A stretch of DNA of 64,000 bases from NCBI RefSeq assembly GCF_029840635.1, contig NZ_JAOCCU010000025.1:27957-91956 (forward strand), read 5' to 3'. Of the stretch, positions 1 through 8,814 are shown piece by piece. Origin of the DNA: Mitsuaria sp. GD03876. GTDB lineage: Bacteria > Pseudomonadota > Gammaproteobacteria > Burkholderiales > Burkholderiaceae_C. Below the pieces are notes generated by a model. That model worked only from the letters and a program-made list of their open reading frames with translations. It made no database searches and was not told the DNA's origin. Position 1 is the stretch's first letter. Each line of letters begins with the position of its first letter. The translations under genes and the position numbers were made by a program.

Positions 1-507
1 CGCGACGCCGAGCTTGCCCGGGCCGACGTTCAGGCCCTTGAAGCCGGCGCCGATGCCGGCCATCTCGGTGAAGTAGGTGTCGACGATGTGGACGTCGCCG
101 CGGCGGCCGCGTTCCTTGCCGGCCCAGATGGTGGCCTCGGGGGCGATGTCGAAGCCCTTGGCCTCGGCGTACATCTGCGCCAGGCGCATGTGCTTGGCGT
201 CGTCCGCGTCGGAATGCGGGTTCCAGTAGTCCGTCATCAGCACGACCTTGTAGTCGATGCCGTCCTTCTTGAAGCCCTGCGCGAGCTGGAACTCGCCGTA
301 GATGTCGCACTCGTTGCCGAGGCGGTACTTCATGCCGCTGGTGCCGCCTTGGAGGGCGTAGCAGGCGCGGCTGACGCCGCCGTCGGTGGTGCCGCCGGGG
401 CCGGCGCGGAAGTAGCCGGTGAAGTCGACGGCCTGGGCGGATCCGGCGGCCAGCAGCAGGCCGGCGGCCGTCGAGAACGTTGCGCCGAGGCGCGAGGTGC
501 GGGTCAT
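1..507 (-). CDS. lamB: LamB-type maltoporin (carbohydrate porin), 5' part only
   Basis: Outer-membrane sugar porin; family members are 18-stranded beta-barrels that let maltodextrins diffuse into the periplasm. The gene runs off the left edge, so only the first 169 codons are present. The N-terminus is a signal peptide ending in AGSAQA, then VDFTGYFRAGPG, matching the first beta strand of LamB. The internal blocks KYRLGNECDIYGEFQLAQGF and ATIWAGKERGRRGDVHIVD match the LamB consensus (a conserved YRLGNE segment and a WAGKR segment followed by D-x-H). The start ATG at 505-507 has GGAG about 8 bases upstream. Nothing can be said about the C-terminal barrel or downstream mal genes. Confidence 0.85.
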   Translation of the reverse strand, partial: MTRTSRLGATFSTAAGLLLAAGSAQAVDFTGYFRAGPGGTTDGGVSRACYALQGGTSGMKYRLGNECDIYGEFQLAQGFKKDGIDYKVVLMTDYWNPHSDADDAKHMRLAQMYAEAKGFDIAPEATIWAGKERGRRGDVHIVDTYFTEMAGIGAGFKGLNVGPGKLGVA

Positions 508-816
508 GTTCAGTCTCCGGTGGTGATCCGCTCAACGGCGCTCCTGGCGTGCCGCCGTTAATCGGACGTTTATCTTTCTTGCATGCGGGCTGAACTTTAA
601 TAATCCATTAATGAAACTATATTGGTGCTTACCACTACCGCCGTGGTGCGCACGAAGCGGCTTTCCGGGCGACAGGCGCGCGGCTGTCCCGGGCTTGGTG
701 CGCCAGGTCGCGGAGACGGGGACGGGAAGGGCGGAGAGCGCCAGCGCGGCCGGCCAGGGCACGCGGCCGTGCCGGGCCGGACGAGGCCGGCGGGCCGCAC
801 GGGTCCGAGGGCGGCT
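508..816. other. Intergenic region upstream of lamB, AT-rich core
   Basis: These 309 bases separate the end of the sensor kinase gene from the start of lamB, both on the minus strand. The stretch 555-630 is clearly AT-richer than its surroundings and includes a TAAT-CC-ATTA dyad at 601-610 and a TATAGT-like -10 at 616-621 on the minus strand. It probably contains the lamB promoter and an operator, but no convincing -35 was found. No convincing coding sequence is present. Confidence 0.35.
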
Positions 817-2367
817 TCAGGCTGTCGCCAGCGGCAGCTGGATCGAGACGCGCAGGCCGCGCGGCTGGGCGGCGGCCAGCGCGATGCGGCCGCCGTGGCG
901 CTCGACGATCTCCTTGACGATCGCCAGGCCCAGTCCGCACCCGTTGCCCTCGTGGGTGGCGCGGAAGAAGCGTTCGAAGACCTGCTCGCGCAGGTCCGGC
1001 GGGATGCCGGGGCCGTTGTCGGTGACGACCAGCTCGGCATGGTCGCGCGCGCCGTGCACCTGCACGGTTACGCGGGCGCCGCGGCCCGCGTAGCGCAACG
1101 CGTTGTCGACCAGGTTGACCAGCGCCTCGCGCAGCAGCAGCGGGATGCCGACGATCTCGACCGGGCGCTCCGGGTCTTCGTCGCCATCGCCGTCGCCCTC
1201 GTTGTCGCCCTCGCGCGCGTCGGCGCCGCCGTCACCGACTCGTTCGTCCCGTCCGGCGGAACGCTCCTCCAGCTGCGACGCGGAGGCGCAGTCGGGATCG
1301 CCGTCCGGCCCGTCGTAGCCGAGGTCGACGTTCTGCTGCAGCGCGCGTGGCACCAGTTCGGCGGTGACCTCGCGGGCCAGCCGTCCCAGGTCCACCCGCA
1401 CCGGCGTCTGGCGCGTGACGGACTCGGGCTCGGTGCGCGCCAGCGCCAGCAGCTGGTTGACCAGGTGGGCGCTGCGGGTGGCGCTCTCGTGCACGCGGGC
1501 CAGGCGCATCGTCAGCGGGCCGGGCGGCGCCTCGGCCAGCGCCAGCTCGCTCTGGCTCTTGAGCCCGGCCAGCGGCGTGCGCAGCTGGTGCGCGGCGTCG
1601 CTGATGAAGCGGCGCTGGCCCTGCACGTTGTGGCGCACCGCCTCGAGCAGGTCGTTGATCGCCTGCGCCAGCGAGCGCAGTTCCTGCGGCGCGGCGTCCA
1701 GCTCGATCGGCCGCAGGTCGTTGGGCTTGCGGCCCTCGACCAGCCGGCGCAGCCGCGTGATCGGCGCCAGCCCCGCGCCGACGCCGGCCCACACGATCAT
1801 GCTCATCAGCACGATCAGCAGCGACAGCGGCAGCATCGTGTCGATCAGCAGCCGGCGGGCGAGCAGTTCGCGGTTGGCGCTGGAGCGCGCGACCTGCACC
1901 ACCATCGTCTGCTGCGCCTTGGGGTTCTCGCCGAACTGCAGGTACAGCGCGGCCACGCGCACCGGCGAGGGCGCATGGCCGTCGCCGGCGTCGACCTCGC
2001 CGTCGTAGAACTGCGCCTGGCCCAGCGGCGGGCTGGCCGGCATCGCGGGCGGGCTGGGCAGGTTCTGGTTGCCCAGGATGAACTGGCCCGGCGGCGAGCT
2101 GACGGTGTAGAGCAGCTTGTCGCTCGGGTCGGCCTCGAGCACCGCCTGCGCGGCGCGGGGGAAGTCGATCAGCAGCCCGTTGCCCATCGGCTTGACCTGG
2201 CGCGCCAGCGAGCGCGTGGCCTGCAGCAGCGCGGCGTCGACCGCCTCGTTGGCGTAGCGGCCGGCGAGCCGGTAGCTGAAGACCGCGCCGGCCAGCCACA
2301 GCACGACCTGCGGCAGCAGCAGCCACAGCAGCAGCTGGCGCTTGAGCGAGAAGCGGGACGGGCCCAT
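817..2367 (-). CDS. Two-component sensor histidine kinase (TctE/QseC type)
   Basis: Inner-membrane kinase of 516 aa, translated with the response regulator encoded just upstream. Visible features are a first membrane segment (about 11-32), a periplasmic sensor region with a TctE-like N-terminal domain, a second membrane segment (about 174-195), a HAMP-like linker, the H-box FISDAAHQLRTPLAGL with phospho-acceptor His260, the N-box LVNLVDNALRYA, and the ATP-lid motifs VTDNGPGIP and GCGLGLAIV. Between the H-box and N-box lies an unusual D/E/G-rich insert of about 40 residues that is not part of the normal kinase fold. The signal is unknown. TctE relatives respond to tricarboxylates and QseC relatives to other cues, and sequence alone does not decide between them. 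Confidence 0.9.
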   Translation of the reverse strand: MGPSRFSLKRQLLLWLLLPQVVLWLAGAVFSYRLAGRYANEAVDAALLQATRSLARQVKPMGNGLLIDFPRAAQAVLEADPSDKLLYTVSSPPGQFILGNQNLPSPPAMPASPPLGQAQFYDGEVDAGDGHAPSPVRVAALYLQFGENPKAQQTMVVQVARSSANRELLARRLLIDTMLPLSLLIVLMSMIVWAGVGAGLAPITRLRRLVEGRKPNDLRPIELDAAPQELRSLAQAINDLLEAVRHNVQGQRRFISDAAHQLRTPLAGLKSQSELALAEAPPGPLTMRLARVHESATRSAHLVNQLLALARTEPESVTRQTPVRVDLGRLAREVTAELVPRALQQNVDLGYDGPDGDPDCASASQLEERSAGRDERVGDGGADAREGDNEGDGDGDEDPERPVEIVGIPLLLREALVNLVDNALRYAGRGARVTVQVHGARDHAELVVTDNGPGIPPDLREQVFERFFRATHEGNGCGLGLAIVKEIVERHGGRIALAAAQPRGLRVSIQLPLATA

Positions 2368-2444
2368 GGCGGTCGGTTCAGGCGGAGCGGGTCAGGCGAG
2401 GGCGGGTGGGGAGCGGGGCGCGCGCGGACGCGAGGCGCCGGGCC

Positions 2445-3134
<690 letters not shown>

Positions 3135-3291
3135 GAATGGCAGATTAACAGGGCGGTGCCGCGCACTGCCCTGGGGCAAGCCCGGGGCGGCAGTTCCGCA
3201 CGCGGCGCGCCGATGTAGGGCGATGCACCACGCGGGCTGGCGGCAACGGCCTCTCGCGCGGTCCGGGGGCGGCTCGGAACAATCCGGCCGC

Positions 3292-3507
3292 ATGAATGCC
3301 GCGGACCTCAAACAGACGCTGTGGCGCGTCGTCTACACCAAGAACGCGAACCTGCAGAGCGGCGGGAGCGCGGTGGGACCGTGGCATCCCGACAAGCGCC
3401 ACGTCGAGCAATGCGCGCGGGTGCTGCGCGGGCTCACGCATGAGGTCGGCATCCAGAGCAACGCGCAGGCGGCCAAGAACGCGACGACCTGGTTGAAGGA
3501 AGGCTGA
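3292..3507 (+). CDS. Small hypothetical protein (71 aa)
   Basis: Divergent from the response regulator, starting MNAADLKQTLWRVVYTKN and ending TTWLKEG. No signal peptide, membrane segment or cysteine pair is seen; there is a single Cys near the middle (VEQCARVLRG). The composition (K, N, Q and W present, no arginine runs) is like a real protein rather than a shadow of high-GC DNA. The family is not recognised. The sequence just before the ATG has no strong ribosome-binding site, so the start, and to a lesser extent the gene, remain uncertain. Confidence 0.5.
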   Translation: MNAADLKQTLWRVVYTKNANLQSGGSAVGPWHPDKRHVEQCARVLRGLTHEVGIQSNAQAAKNATTWLKEG

Positions 3508-3653
3508 CGGCGGCACGCCCGCCCGCCGCGGCCACCGCGGCCACTGCGGCGTCGGCCGCATAAGCACAGACGAATATCTCGCTTCGATCCGCGCGGGCGG
3601 ACGGGAACACTCGGCGCCATCGCGCTTCCGGGCGCTCGAGTCCTGTCTTCCCG

Positions 3654-4886
3654 ATGACCGCTTCCGCGCTGCTGCGTCCCGACGACGCTTCCCCCGATCT
3701 CCACTCGCCGCCGTCCTTGTCCCAGGTCCTGGGCCCGGGGCTGGACCACGTGGTGGAACAACTCGCCGCCACCGCGGTGCGCCGCGACCGCGAGGGCGGC
3801 CATGCCGCCGAGCAGCGCGAGCTGATCCGCGCCAGCGGCCTGCTGGCGCTGACGATCCCCGCGGCCCACGGCGGGCTGGGCGGCGGTCTTTCCGAGTTCT
3901 ACGAGGTCGTGCGGCGGCTGGCCCGCGTCGACAGCGCGCTCGCCCATGTGCTGGCCTTCCACCACCTCCAGCTCTACGGCGTGTCGTTGTACGGCGGGCC
4001 GGCCGCGACGGCCCATGGCGCGCGCCACCTGCGCGAGACCGCCGAGCAGCGCCTGTTCTGGGGCAACGCGCTGAACCCGGCCGACACCCGGCTGGGCGCG
4101 ACGCGCGACGGCGCCGGCTGGCGCCTGGCGGGCGTGAAGAGCTTCTGCTCGGGCGCGCTCGGCTCGGACCGGCTGACGGTGTCGGCGACGACGCCGGACG
4201 GCGGTTTCCTGATCGGCATCGTGCCCACGCGCCGCGACGGCGTGCGCGTGGAGCAGGACTGGGACGCCTTCGGCCAGCGCCAGACCGACAGCGGCACCGT
4301 GCGCTTCGACGCGGTGCGGCTGGACGACGACGAACTGCTGCAGGTGCCCGGCCAGGCGCCGACGCCGCGCGCGACGCTGCGCTCGCAGATCGCGCAACTG
4401 ATCATGACCCATCTGTACCTGGGCATCGCCGAGGGCGCGTTCGACGAGGCGCGCCGCTACACCGCGACGCGCGGCCGGCCGTGGTTCGCCTCGGGCGTCG
4501 AGCGCGCGGTCGACGATCCGCTGGTGCAGCACCGCTATGGCGACCTGCGGCTGAAGGTGCGCGCCGCGCAGGCGGTGGCGGCCGACGCGGTCGAGCAGCT
4601 GCGCCGCGCGCTCGATCGCGGCGAGGCGCTGACGGCGCGCGAACGCGGCGAGGTCGCGGTGGCCGGCGCCGAGGCCAAGGTGCTGGCGCACCGCGCCGGC
4701 GTCGAGGTCAGCAGCCAGCTGTTCGAGCTGACCGGCGCGCGCAGCACCTCGGCCGAGTTCGGCCTGGACCGCTTCTGGCGCAACGCGCGGGTGCACACGC
4801 TGCATGACCCGGTCGACTACAAGCTGCGCGACATCGGGCGCTTCCAGCTCGACGGCCGGATCCCTGATCCGACGGCCTACTCCTGA
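3654..4886 (+). CDS. SfnB/DszC-family flavoprotein (acyl-CoA dehydrogenase fold)
   Basis: Predicted FMN/FAD-dependent oxidoreductase of 410 aa, first gene of a sulfur-scavenging operon. The N-terminal alpha region (RASGLLALTIPAAHGG, then RLARVDSALAHVLAFHH) and C-terminal helical region (YTATRGRPWF, ELTGARSTSAEFGLDRFWRN) match the acyl-CoA dehydrogenase fold. The ending RVHTLHDPVDYKLRDIGRF is typical of the DszC/SfnB branch that oxygenates organosulfur compounds rather than dehydrogenating CoA thioesters. It lies 14 bases before a MetN-like ATPase gene. Family members work with a reduced-flavin supplier; ssuE further along could serve. The substrate is unknown: dialkyl sulfones, sulfides and sulfonates are all possible. 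Confidence 0.8.
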   Translation: MTASALLRPDDASPDLHSPPSLSQVLGPGLDHVVEQLAATAVRRDREGGHAAEQRELIRASGLLALTIPAAHGGLGGGLSEFYEVVRRLARVDSALAHVLAFHHLQLYGVSLYGGPAATAHGARHLRETAEQRLFWGNALNPADTRLGATRDGAGWRLAGVKSFCSGALGSDRLTVSATTPDGGFLIGIVPTRRDGVRVEQDWDAFGQRQTDSGTVRFDAVRLDDDELLQVPGQAPTPRATLRSQIAQLIMTHLYLGIAEGAFDEARRYTATRGRPWFASGVERAVDDPLVQHRYGDLRLKVRAAQAVAADAVEQLRRALDRGEALTARERGEVAVAGAEAKVLAHRAGVEVSSQLFELTGARSTSAEFGLDRFWRNARVHTLHDPVDYKLRDIGRFQLDGRIPDPTAYS

Positions 4887-4900
4887 GCGCGGAGGCACCG

Positions 4901-5746
4901 ATGAGCGATCCCTTGATCCGCCTCGACGGCGTGTCCAAGTCCTTCGCGCTGCCCGACGGCCGGCGCTTCGACGCGGTGCGCGAACTCAGCCTGTCCGTGC
5001 ACGCGGGCGAGATCCTCGGCCTGATCGGCAAGAGCGGCGCGGGCAAGTCCACGCTGCTGCGGCTGATCAACCTGCTGGAGCGCCCCGACGCGGGCCGCGT
5101 CGAGCTGGCGGGCCGCGACCTGACCGCGCTCGGCCCGGCCGAACTGCGCCGCGCGCGCCAGGGCCTCGGGATGATCTTCCAGCAGTTCAACCTGCTGCAG
5201 AACGCCACCGCGGCGGAGAACGTCGCCTTCCCGCTGCGGCTTCATCCGGGCCGCTCGCGGCGCGAGATCGCCGCGCGGGTCGCCGACTGCCTGGCGCTGG
5301 TCGGGCTGGCCGACAAGGCCGACCACTACCCGGCGCAACTCAGCGGCGGCCAGAAGCAGCGCGTGGCGATCGCGCGGGCGCTGGCGCCGCAGCCCGACGT
5401 GCTGCTGTGCGACGAGCCGACCTCCGCGCTCGACGCCGAGACCACCCGCGAGCTGCTCGCGACGCTGGCCGACATCAACGCGCGGCTCGGCGTCACGATC
5501 GTGATTGTCACGCATGAGCTGGACGTCGTGCAGGCGCTGTGCCGGCGCGCGGCGGTCCTGGCCGACGGCGCGCTGGTCGAGCAGTTCGACGTGGCCGACG
5601 CGTCGCGCCAGGCGCGCTCGCCGCTCGGCCTGGAGCTGGCCCGGCTGCAACGGCGCGAGGCGAGCCTGGCCGCGCTGGAGGCCTCGGCCGCCGCGACCTC
5701 GGCGGTCATCGCCTCGATCGGACGCCGGGAGGTCCGCCATGCTTGA
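4901..5746 (+). CDS. metN: MetN-like ABC importer ATPase lacking the regulatory NIL domain
   Basis: Cytoplasmic ATPase energising uptake of methionine or a related sulfur compound. It has Walker A GKSGAGKST (43-51), Q-loop MIFQQFNLL, signature LSGGQKQR, Walker B VLLCDEPTSALD and the switch His in VTHELD. At 281 aa it is about 60 residues shorter than E. coli MetN and ends soon after the ATPase core, so the C-terminal NIL domain that senses methionine and gives trans-inhibition appears to be missing. The stop overlaps the metI-like start by 8 bases. The neighbouring monooxygenase genes suggest a sulfur-scavenging paralogue rather than the housekeeping methionine importer. Confidence 0.85.
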   Translation: MSDPLIRLDGVSKSFALPDGRRFDAVRELSLSVHAGEILGLIGKSGAGKSTLLRLINLLERPDAGRVELAGRDLTALGPAELRRARQGLGMIFQQFNLLQNATAAENVAFPLRLHPGRSRREIAARVADCLALVGLADKADHYPAQLSGGQKQRVAIARALAPQPDVLLCDEPTSALDAETTRELLATLADINARLGVTIVIVTHELDVVQALCRRAAVLADGALVEQFDVADASRQARSPLGLELARLQRREASLAALEASAAATSAVIASIGRREVRHA

Positions 5747-6413
5747 GAACCTCGTCGAGTTGCTGCCGGAGATCGGCGTCGCGCTCGGGCAGACCGCGCT
5801 GATGCTGGCGATCGGGCTGGGCGCGGCGGTGCTGCTGGGCGGCCCGCTGGGCGTGCTGCTGTTCCTGCTGAGCCCGGGCCAGTCGCTGTCGGGCCATCGC
5901 GGCGCGGCCATCGCGCATCGGCTGATCAACGCGGTGGTGAACACCGTGCGCAGCTTCCCGTTCATCATCCTGCTGGTCGCGCTGGTGCCGGTCACGCGCG
6001 TGATCGCCGGCACCTCCATCGGCCCGCTGGCCGCGGCGGTGCCGCTGTCCTTCGCGGCGATCCCGTACTTCGCGCGGCTGGTCGAGCAATGCCTGCGCGA
6101 GGTGCCGCGCGGCGTCATCGAGGCGGCGCAGGCGATGGGCGCGTCGCAGTCGCAGATCGTGCTGCGCGTGCTGGTGCGCGAGGCGCGCGCCGGCCTGGTC
6201 GGCGCGCTGACGGTGCTGGCCATCAGCTTCCTGTCGTACTCGGCGGTGGCCGGCGTGGTCGGGGGCGGCGGCATCGGCGACCTCGCGATCCGCTACGGCT
6301 ACTACCGCTTCCAGACCGACGTGATGGTGTTCACCGTCGCGATCCTCGTCGCGCTGGTGCAGCTGATCCAGTTCGCCGGGCACCGCGTCGCGCGGCGGCT
6401 CGACAAGCGCTGA
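5739..6413 (+). CDS. metI: MetI-like ABC importer permease
   Basis: Inner-membrane permease of 224 aa, partner of the overlapping ATPase gene. The start MLENLVELLPEIG is the ATG at 5739, preceded by GGGAGGT. Five or so hydrophobic segments are visible, and the EAA loop reads VIEAAQAMGASQSQIVLRVL, close to the MetI consensus. MNTVRSFPFIILL-like sequence (here VNTVRSFPFIILL) is a conserved MetI signature. Length and order match the metNIQ family. It is followed by a 65-base spacer before the binding-protein gene that is almost entirely pyrimidine. Confidence 0.88.
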   Translation: MLENLVELLPEIGVALGQTALMLAIGLGAAVLLGGPLGVLLFLLSPGQSLSGHRGAAIAHRLINAVVNTVRSFPFIILLVALVPVTRVIAGTSIGPLAAAVPLSFAAIPYFARLVEQCLREVPRGVIEAAQAMGASQSQIVLRVLVREARAGLVGALTVLAISFLSYSAVAGVVGGGGIGDLAIRYGYYRFQTDVMVFTVAILVALVQLIQFAGHRVARRLDKR

Positions 6414-6414
6414 G

Positions 6415-6464
6415 CTTCCCCTTTTCCCCCCTCTCCCTCTCCCTGTCCTTCTTCCTCTCCCTCC
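6415..6464 (+). promoter_or_regulatory. 50-nt polypyrimidine tract in the metI-metQ spacer
   Basis: In the coding strand 49 of 50 bases are C or T, with one G at 6445. Long C-rich, G-poor unstructured RNA is the usual description of a Rho-loading (rut) site, so this may control how much transcription passes from the permease gene into the binding-protein gene. An AAGGAA ribosome-binding site follows at once. Function is inferred only from composition. Confidence 0.35.
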
Positions 6465-6478
6465 AAGGAACACTCCCG

Positions 6479-7288
6479 ATGACCGTTGCCCGTCGCACGC
6501 TGCTGGCCCTCGCGCTCGCCGCCTCCGCGCTGTCCGCGCCCGCCGTCCAGGCGCAGGACAAGAAGGAACTCACGATCGGCGCCACCGCCGGCTCCAACAT
6601 CGAGGTGCTGCGCCTGGGCATCAAGCCGCTGCTGGAGAAGCGCGGCTACAAGGTCAAGCTGGTCGAGTTCAACGACTACGTGCAGCCCAACATCGCGCTG
6701 GCGCAGGGCGCGCTGGACGCCAACTTCTTCCAGCACATCATCTACCTCAACCGCTTCCGCGAGGACCGCAAGCTCGACCTGGTGGACGTGGTGCAGGGGC
6801 CGATGGCGCCGTTCGGCATCTATTCGAAGAAGCGCAAGAGCCTGGCGGAGGTCAAGCCCGGCGACCGCATCACGCTGGCCAACGATCCGGCCAACCTCGC
6901 GCATGGCCTGGCGCTGCTGGCCGACCAGAAGCTGCTGACGCTCAAGCCCGGCGCCGACCCGATCCGCGTCACCGAGAAGGACATCGCGGCCAACCCGCTC
7001 AACCTGAAGCTGCAGCCGATCGAGGCCGCGCAGATCCCGCGCACGCTCGACGACGCGGAGTACGCGATCGTCAACGGCAACTTCGCGATCTCCAGCGGGT
7101 TGAAGCTGACCGACGCGCTGGTGCTGGAGAAGACGCCCGACCACTACCTGCTGGTCGTCGCGGTCAAGCGCCAGGACAAGGAACAGCCCTGGACGCGCGC
7201 GATCGCCGAGGCCTTCCGCGCGCCGGAGTTCAAGACGGTGCTGGACCAGAAGTTCCCCGGCTACGCGCGGCCGGCCTTCCTGCAATGA
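6479..7288 (+). CDS. metQ: MetQ/NlpA-family substrate-binding protein
   Basis: Periplasmic solute receptor of 269 aa for the MetNI-like importer. It starts MTVARRTLLALALAAS with a cleavable signal peptide ending AVQAQD. There is no lipobox cysteine, so unlike E. coli MetQ it is probably soluble. Family motifs are ELTIGATAGSNIEVL, KLVEFNDYVQPNIALAQG and DANFFQHIIYLNRF. The C-terminal half contains the typical EYAIVNGNFAISSGL. Ribosome-binding site AAGGAA lies 8 bases upstream. Its stop overlaps the next start by 4 bases (ATGA), which places the monooxygenase in the same operon. The ligand is inferred to be a methionine-like or other organosulfur compound. Confidence 0.88.
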   Translation: MTVARRTLLALALAASALSAPAVQAQDKKELTIGATAGSNIEVLRLGIKPLLEKRGYKVKLVEFNDYVQPNIALAQGALDANFFQHIIYLNRFREDRKLDLVDVVQGPMAPFGIYSKKRKSLAEVKPGDRITLANDPANLAHGLALLADQKLLTLKPGADPIRVTEKDIAANPLNLKLQPIEAAQIPRTLDDAEYAIVNGNFAISSGLKLTDALVLEKTPDHYLLVVAVKRQDKEQPWTRAIAEAFRAPEFKTVLDQKFPGYARPAFLQ

Positions 7289-8814
7289 GCGCCGGTCCGC
7301 AGCGGGCGCCGAAACCGGTGCGCTTCAACGCCTTCGCGATGAACACGGTCGGTCACCAGTCCCCGGGGCTGTGGACGCATCCGCGTGACGAGTCGCACCG
7401 CTATACCGACCCCGACTACTGGATCGATCTGGCGCGGCTGCTGGAGCGCGGCGGCTTCGACAGCGTGTTCCTGGCCGACGTGCTGGGCGTCTACGACGTC
7501 CACGGCGGCACGCCCGACGCGGCGCTGCGCCACGCGGTGCAGGTGCCGCTGAACGACCCGCTGGCGCTGGTGCCGCTGATGGCGGCGGTGACGAAGCACC
7601 TGGGCTTCGGCGTCACGGCGGCGCTGACCTACGAGCCGCCGTACAGCTTCGCGCGGCGGCTCTCGACGCTGGACCACCTGACCCGCGGGCGCCTGGGCTG
7701 GAACATCGTCACCGGCTACCTCGACAGCGCGGCGCGCAACCTCGGCCACGAGTCGCAGCGCGGGCACGACGAGCGCTACGACCTGGCCGACGAGTACCTG
7801 GACGTCGTCTACAAGCTGTGGGAGCTGAGCTGGGAGGACGGCGCGGTGCTGCGCGACAAGGCGGGCCGCGTGTTCGCCGATCCGGCGAAGGTCCATGCGA
7901 TCGGCCATCGCGGCGAGCACTACCGCGTGCCCGGCATCCACCTGAGCGAGCCGTCGCCGCAGCGCACGCCGGTGCTGTTCCAGGCTGGCACGTCGAGCCG
8001 CGGACGCGCCTTCGCGGGCCGCCATGCCGAATGCGTCTTCGTCAGCGGCCCCAGCGTCGCGGTGGTGAAGGGCTACGTCGACGGGCTGCGCGACGCGGTC
8101 GCCGCGCAGGGCCGTGCGCGCGACGAGGTGCTGATCTACGGCCAGGCGCTGGTCGTCACCGCGCCGACCGCGGCCGAAGCGCGCGAGAAACACGAGGACC
8201 TGCTGCGCCACGTCGATGTCGAGGCGTCGCTGGTGCTGCTGTCGGGCTGGACCGGCGTGGACTTCAGCCGTTATCCGCTGGACGCGACGATCGACTACCT
8301 CGACACGCAGGCGGGACGCACCGCGCTGGCGTCGTTCAGCAGCGCCGATCCGACGCGGCGCTGGACGGTGGGCGAGGCCGCGCGCTTCATCGGCCTGGGC
8401 GGGCGTGGCCCCGTCTTCGTCGGCGATCCGGCGGAGGTCGCCGATCAGCTGATCGCGTGGCAGGACGCCACCGGGCTGGACGGCTTCAACCTGGCCTACG
8501 CGCTGGCGCACGAGACCTTCCGCGATGTCGTCGACCTGGTGGTGCCGGCGTTGCGGCGACGCGGTCGCTATCGGCCCGAAGCGGGCGAGGGCGCCGACGA
8601 CGACGGCGCCCCCCGGACGCTGCGCGCGCGCCTGTTCGGTGACGGCGACCGGCTGCGGCCGACGCATGCCGGCCGCCAGGTGCGCCTGGGCGCGCCGGCC
8701 TCCGCGACCGCGCCGGCCTCCGCGACCGCCGCGGACGGATTGGGCGCTTCGTCCGGCCCGCCCGCGCCCGGTCCCACCACCTTGACCATTCCCTTGACGG
8801 AGCCCGTCGCATGA
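7285..8814 (+). CDS. NtaA/SnaA/DmoA-family FMN-dependent monooxygenase
   Basis: Class C (luciferase-like) flavin monooxygenase of 509 aa using FMNH2 from a partner reductase. Family blocks are NAFAMNTVGHQSPGLWTHP, DSVFLADVLGVYD, the substrate/flavin-site block GRLGWNIVTGYLDSAARNLG, the ERYDLADEYLDVVYKLWE helix, and LFQAGTSSRGRAFAGRHAEC. Relatives include nitrilotriacetate, dimethyl sulfide, dibenzothiophene sulfone and pristinamycin oxygenases. The context (MetNIQ-like importer upstream, SsuABC-like importer downstream) favours C-S bond cleavage. The last 70 or so residues are Ala/Pro/Thr-rich and contain a tandem repeat; the catalytic barrel ends around residue 440. It is coupled by ATGA overlaps at both ends. 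Confidence 0.85.
   Translation: MSAGPQRAPKPVRFNAFAMNTVGHQSPGLWTHPRDESHRYTDPDYWIDLARLLERGGFDSVFLADVLGVYDVHGGTPDAALRHAVQVPLNDPLALVPLMAAVTKHLGFGVTAALTYEPPYSFARRLSTLDHLTRGRLGWNIVTGYLDSAARNLGHESQRGHDERYDLADEYLDVVYKLWELSWEDGAVLRDKAGRVFADPAKVHAIGHRGEHYRVPGIHLSEPSPQRTPVLFQAGTSSRGRAFAGRHAECVFVSGPSVAVVKGYVDGLRDAVAAQGRARDEVLIYGQALVVTAPTAAEAREKHEDLLRHVDVEASLVLLSGWTGVDFSRYPLDATIDYLDTQAGRTALASFSSADPTRRWTVGEAARFIGLGGRGPVFVGDPAEVADQLIAWQDATGLDGFNLAYALAHETFRDVVDLVVPALRRRGRYRPEAGEGADDDGAPRTLRARLFGDGDRLRPTHAGRQVRLGAPASATAPASATAADGLGASSGPPAPGPTTLTIPLTEPVA
8691..8726 (+). repeat. Tandem 18-bp duplication in the monooxygenase tail
   Basis: Two exact copies of an 18-base unit (8691-8708 and 8709-8726) encode the repeated peptide APASAT near the C-terminus of the monooxygenase. 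This looks like recent slippage in a linker-like tail and is probably neutral for catalysis. Confidence 0.8.

Noticed and set aside
3333..4898. 521-codon minus-strand frame opposite the SfnB-like gene
   Set aside because: It is Arg/Gln/Ala-rich without motifs, while the other strand encodes an intact flavoprotein.
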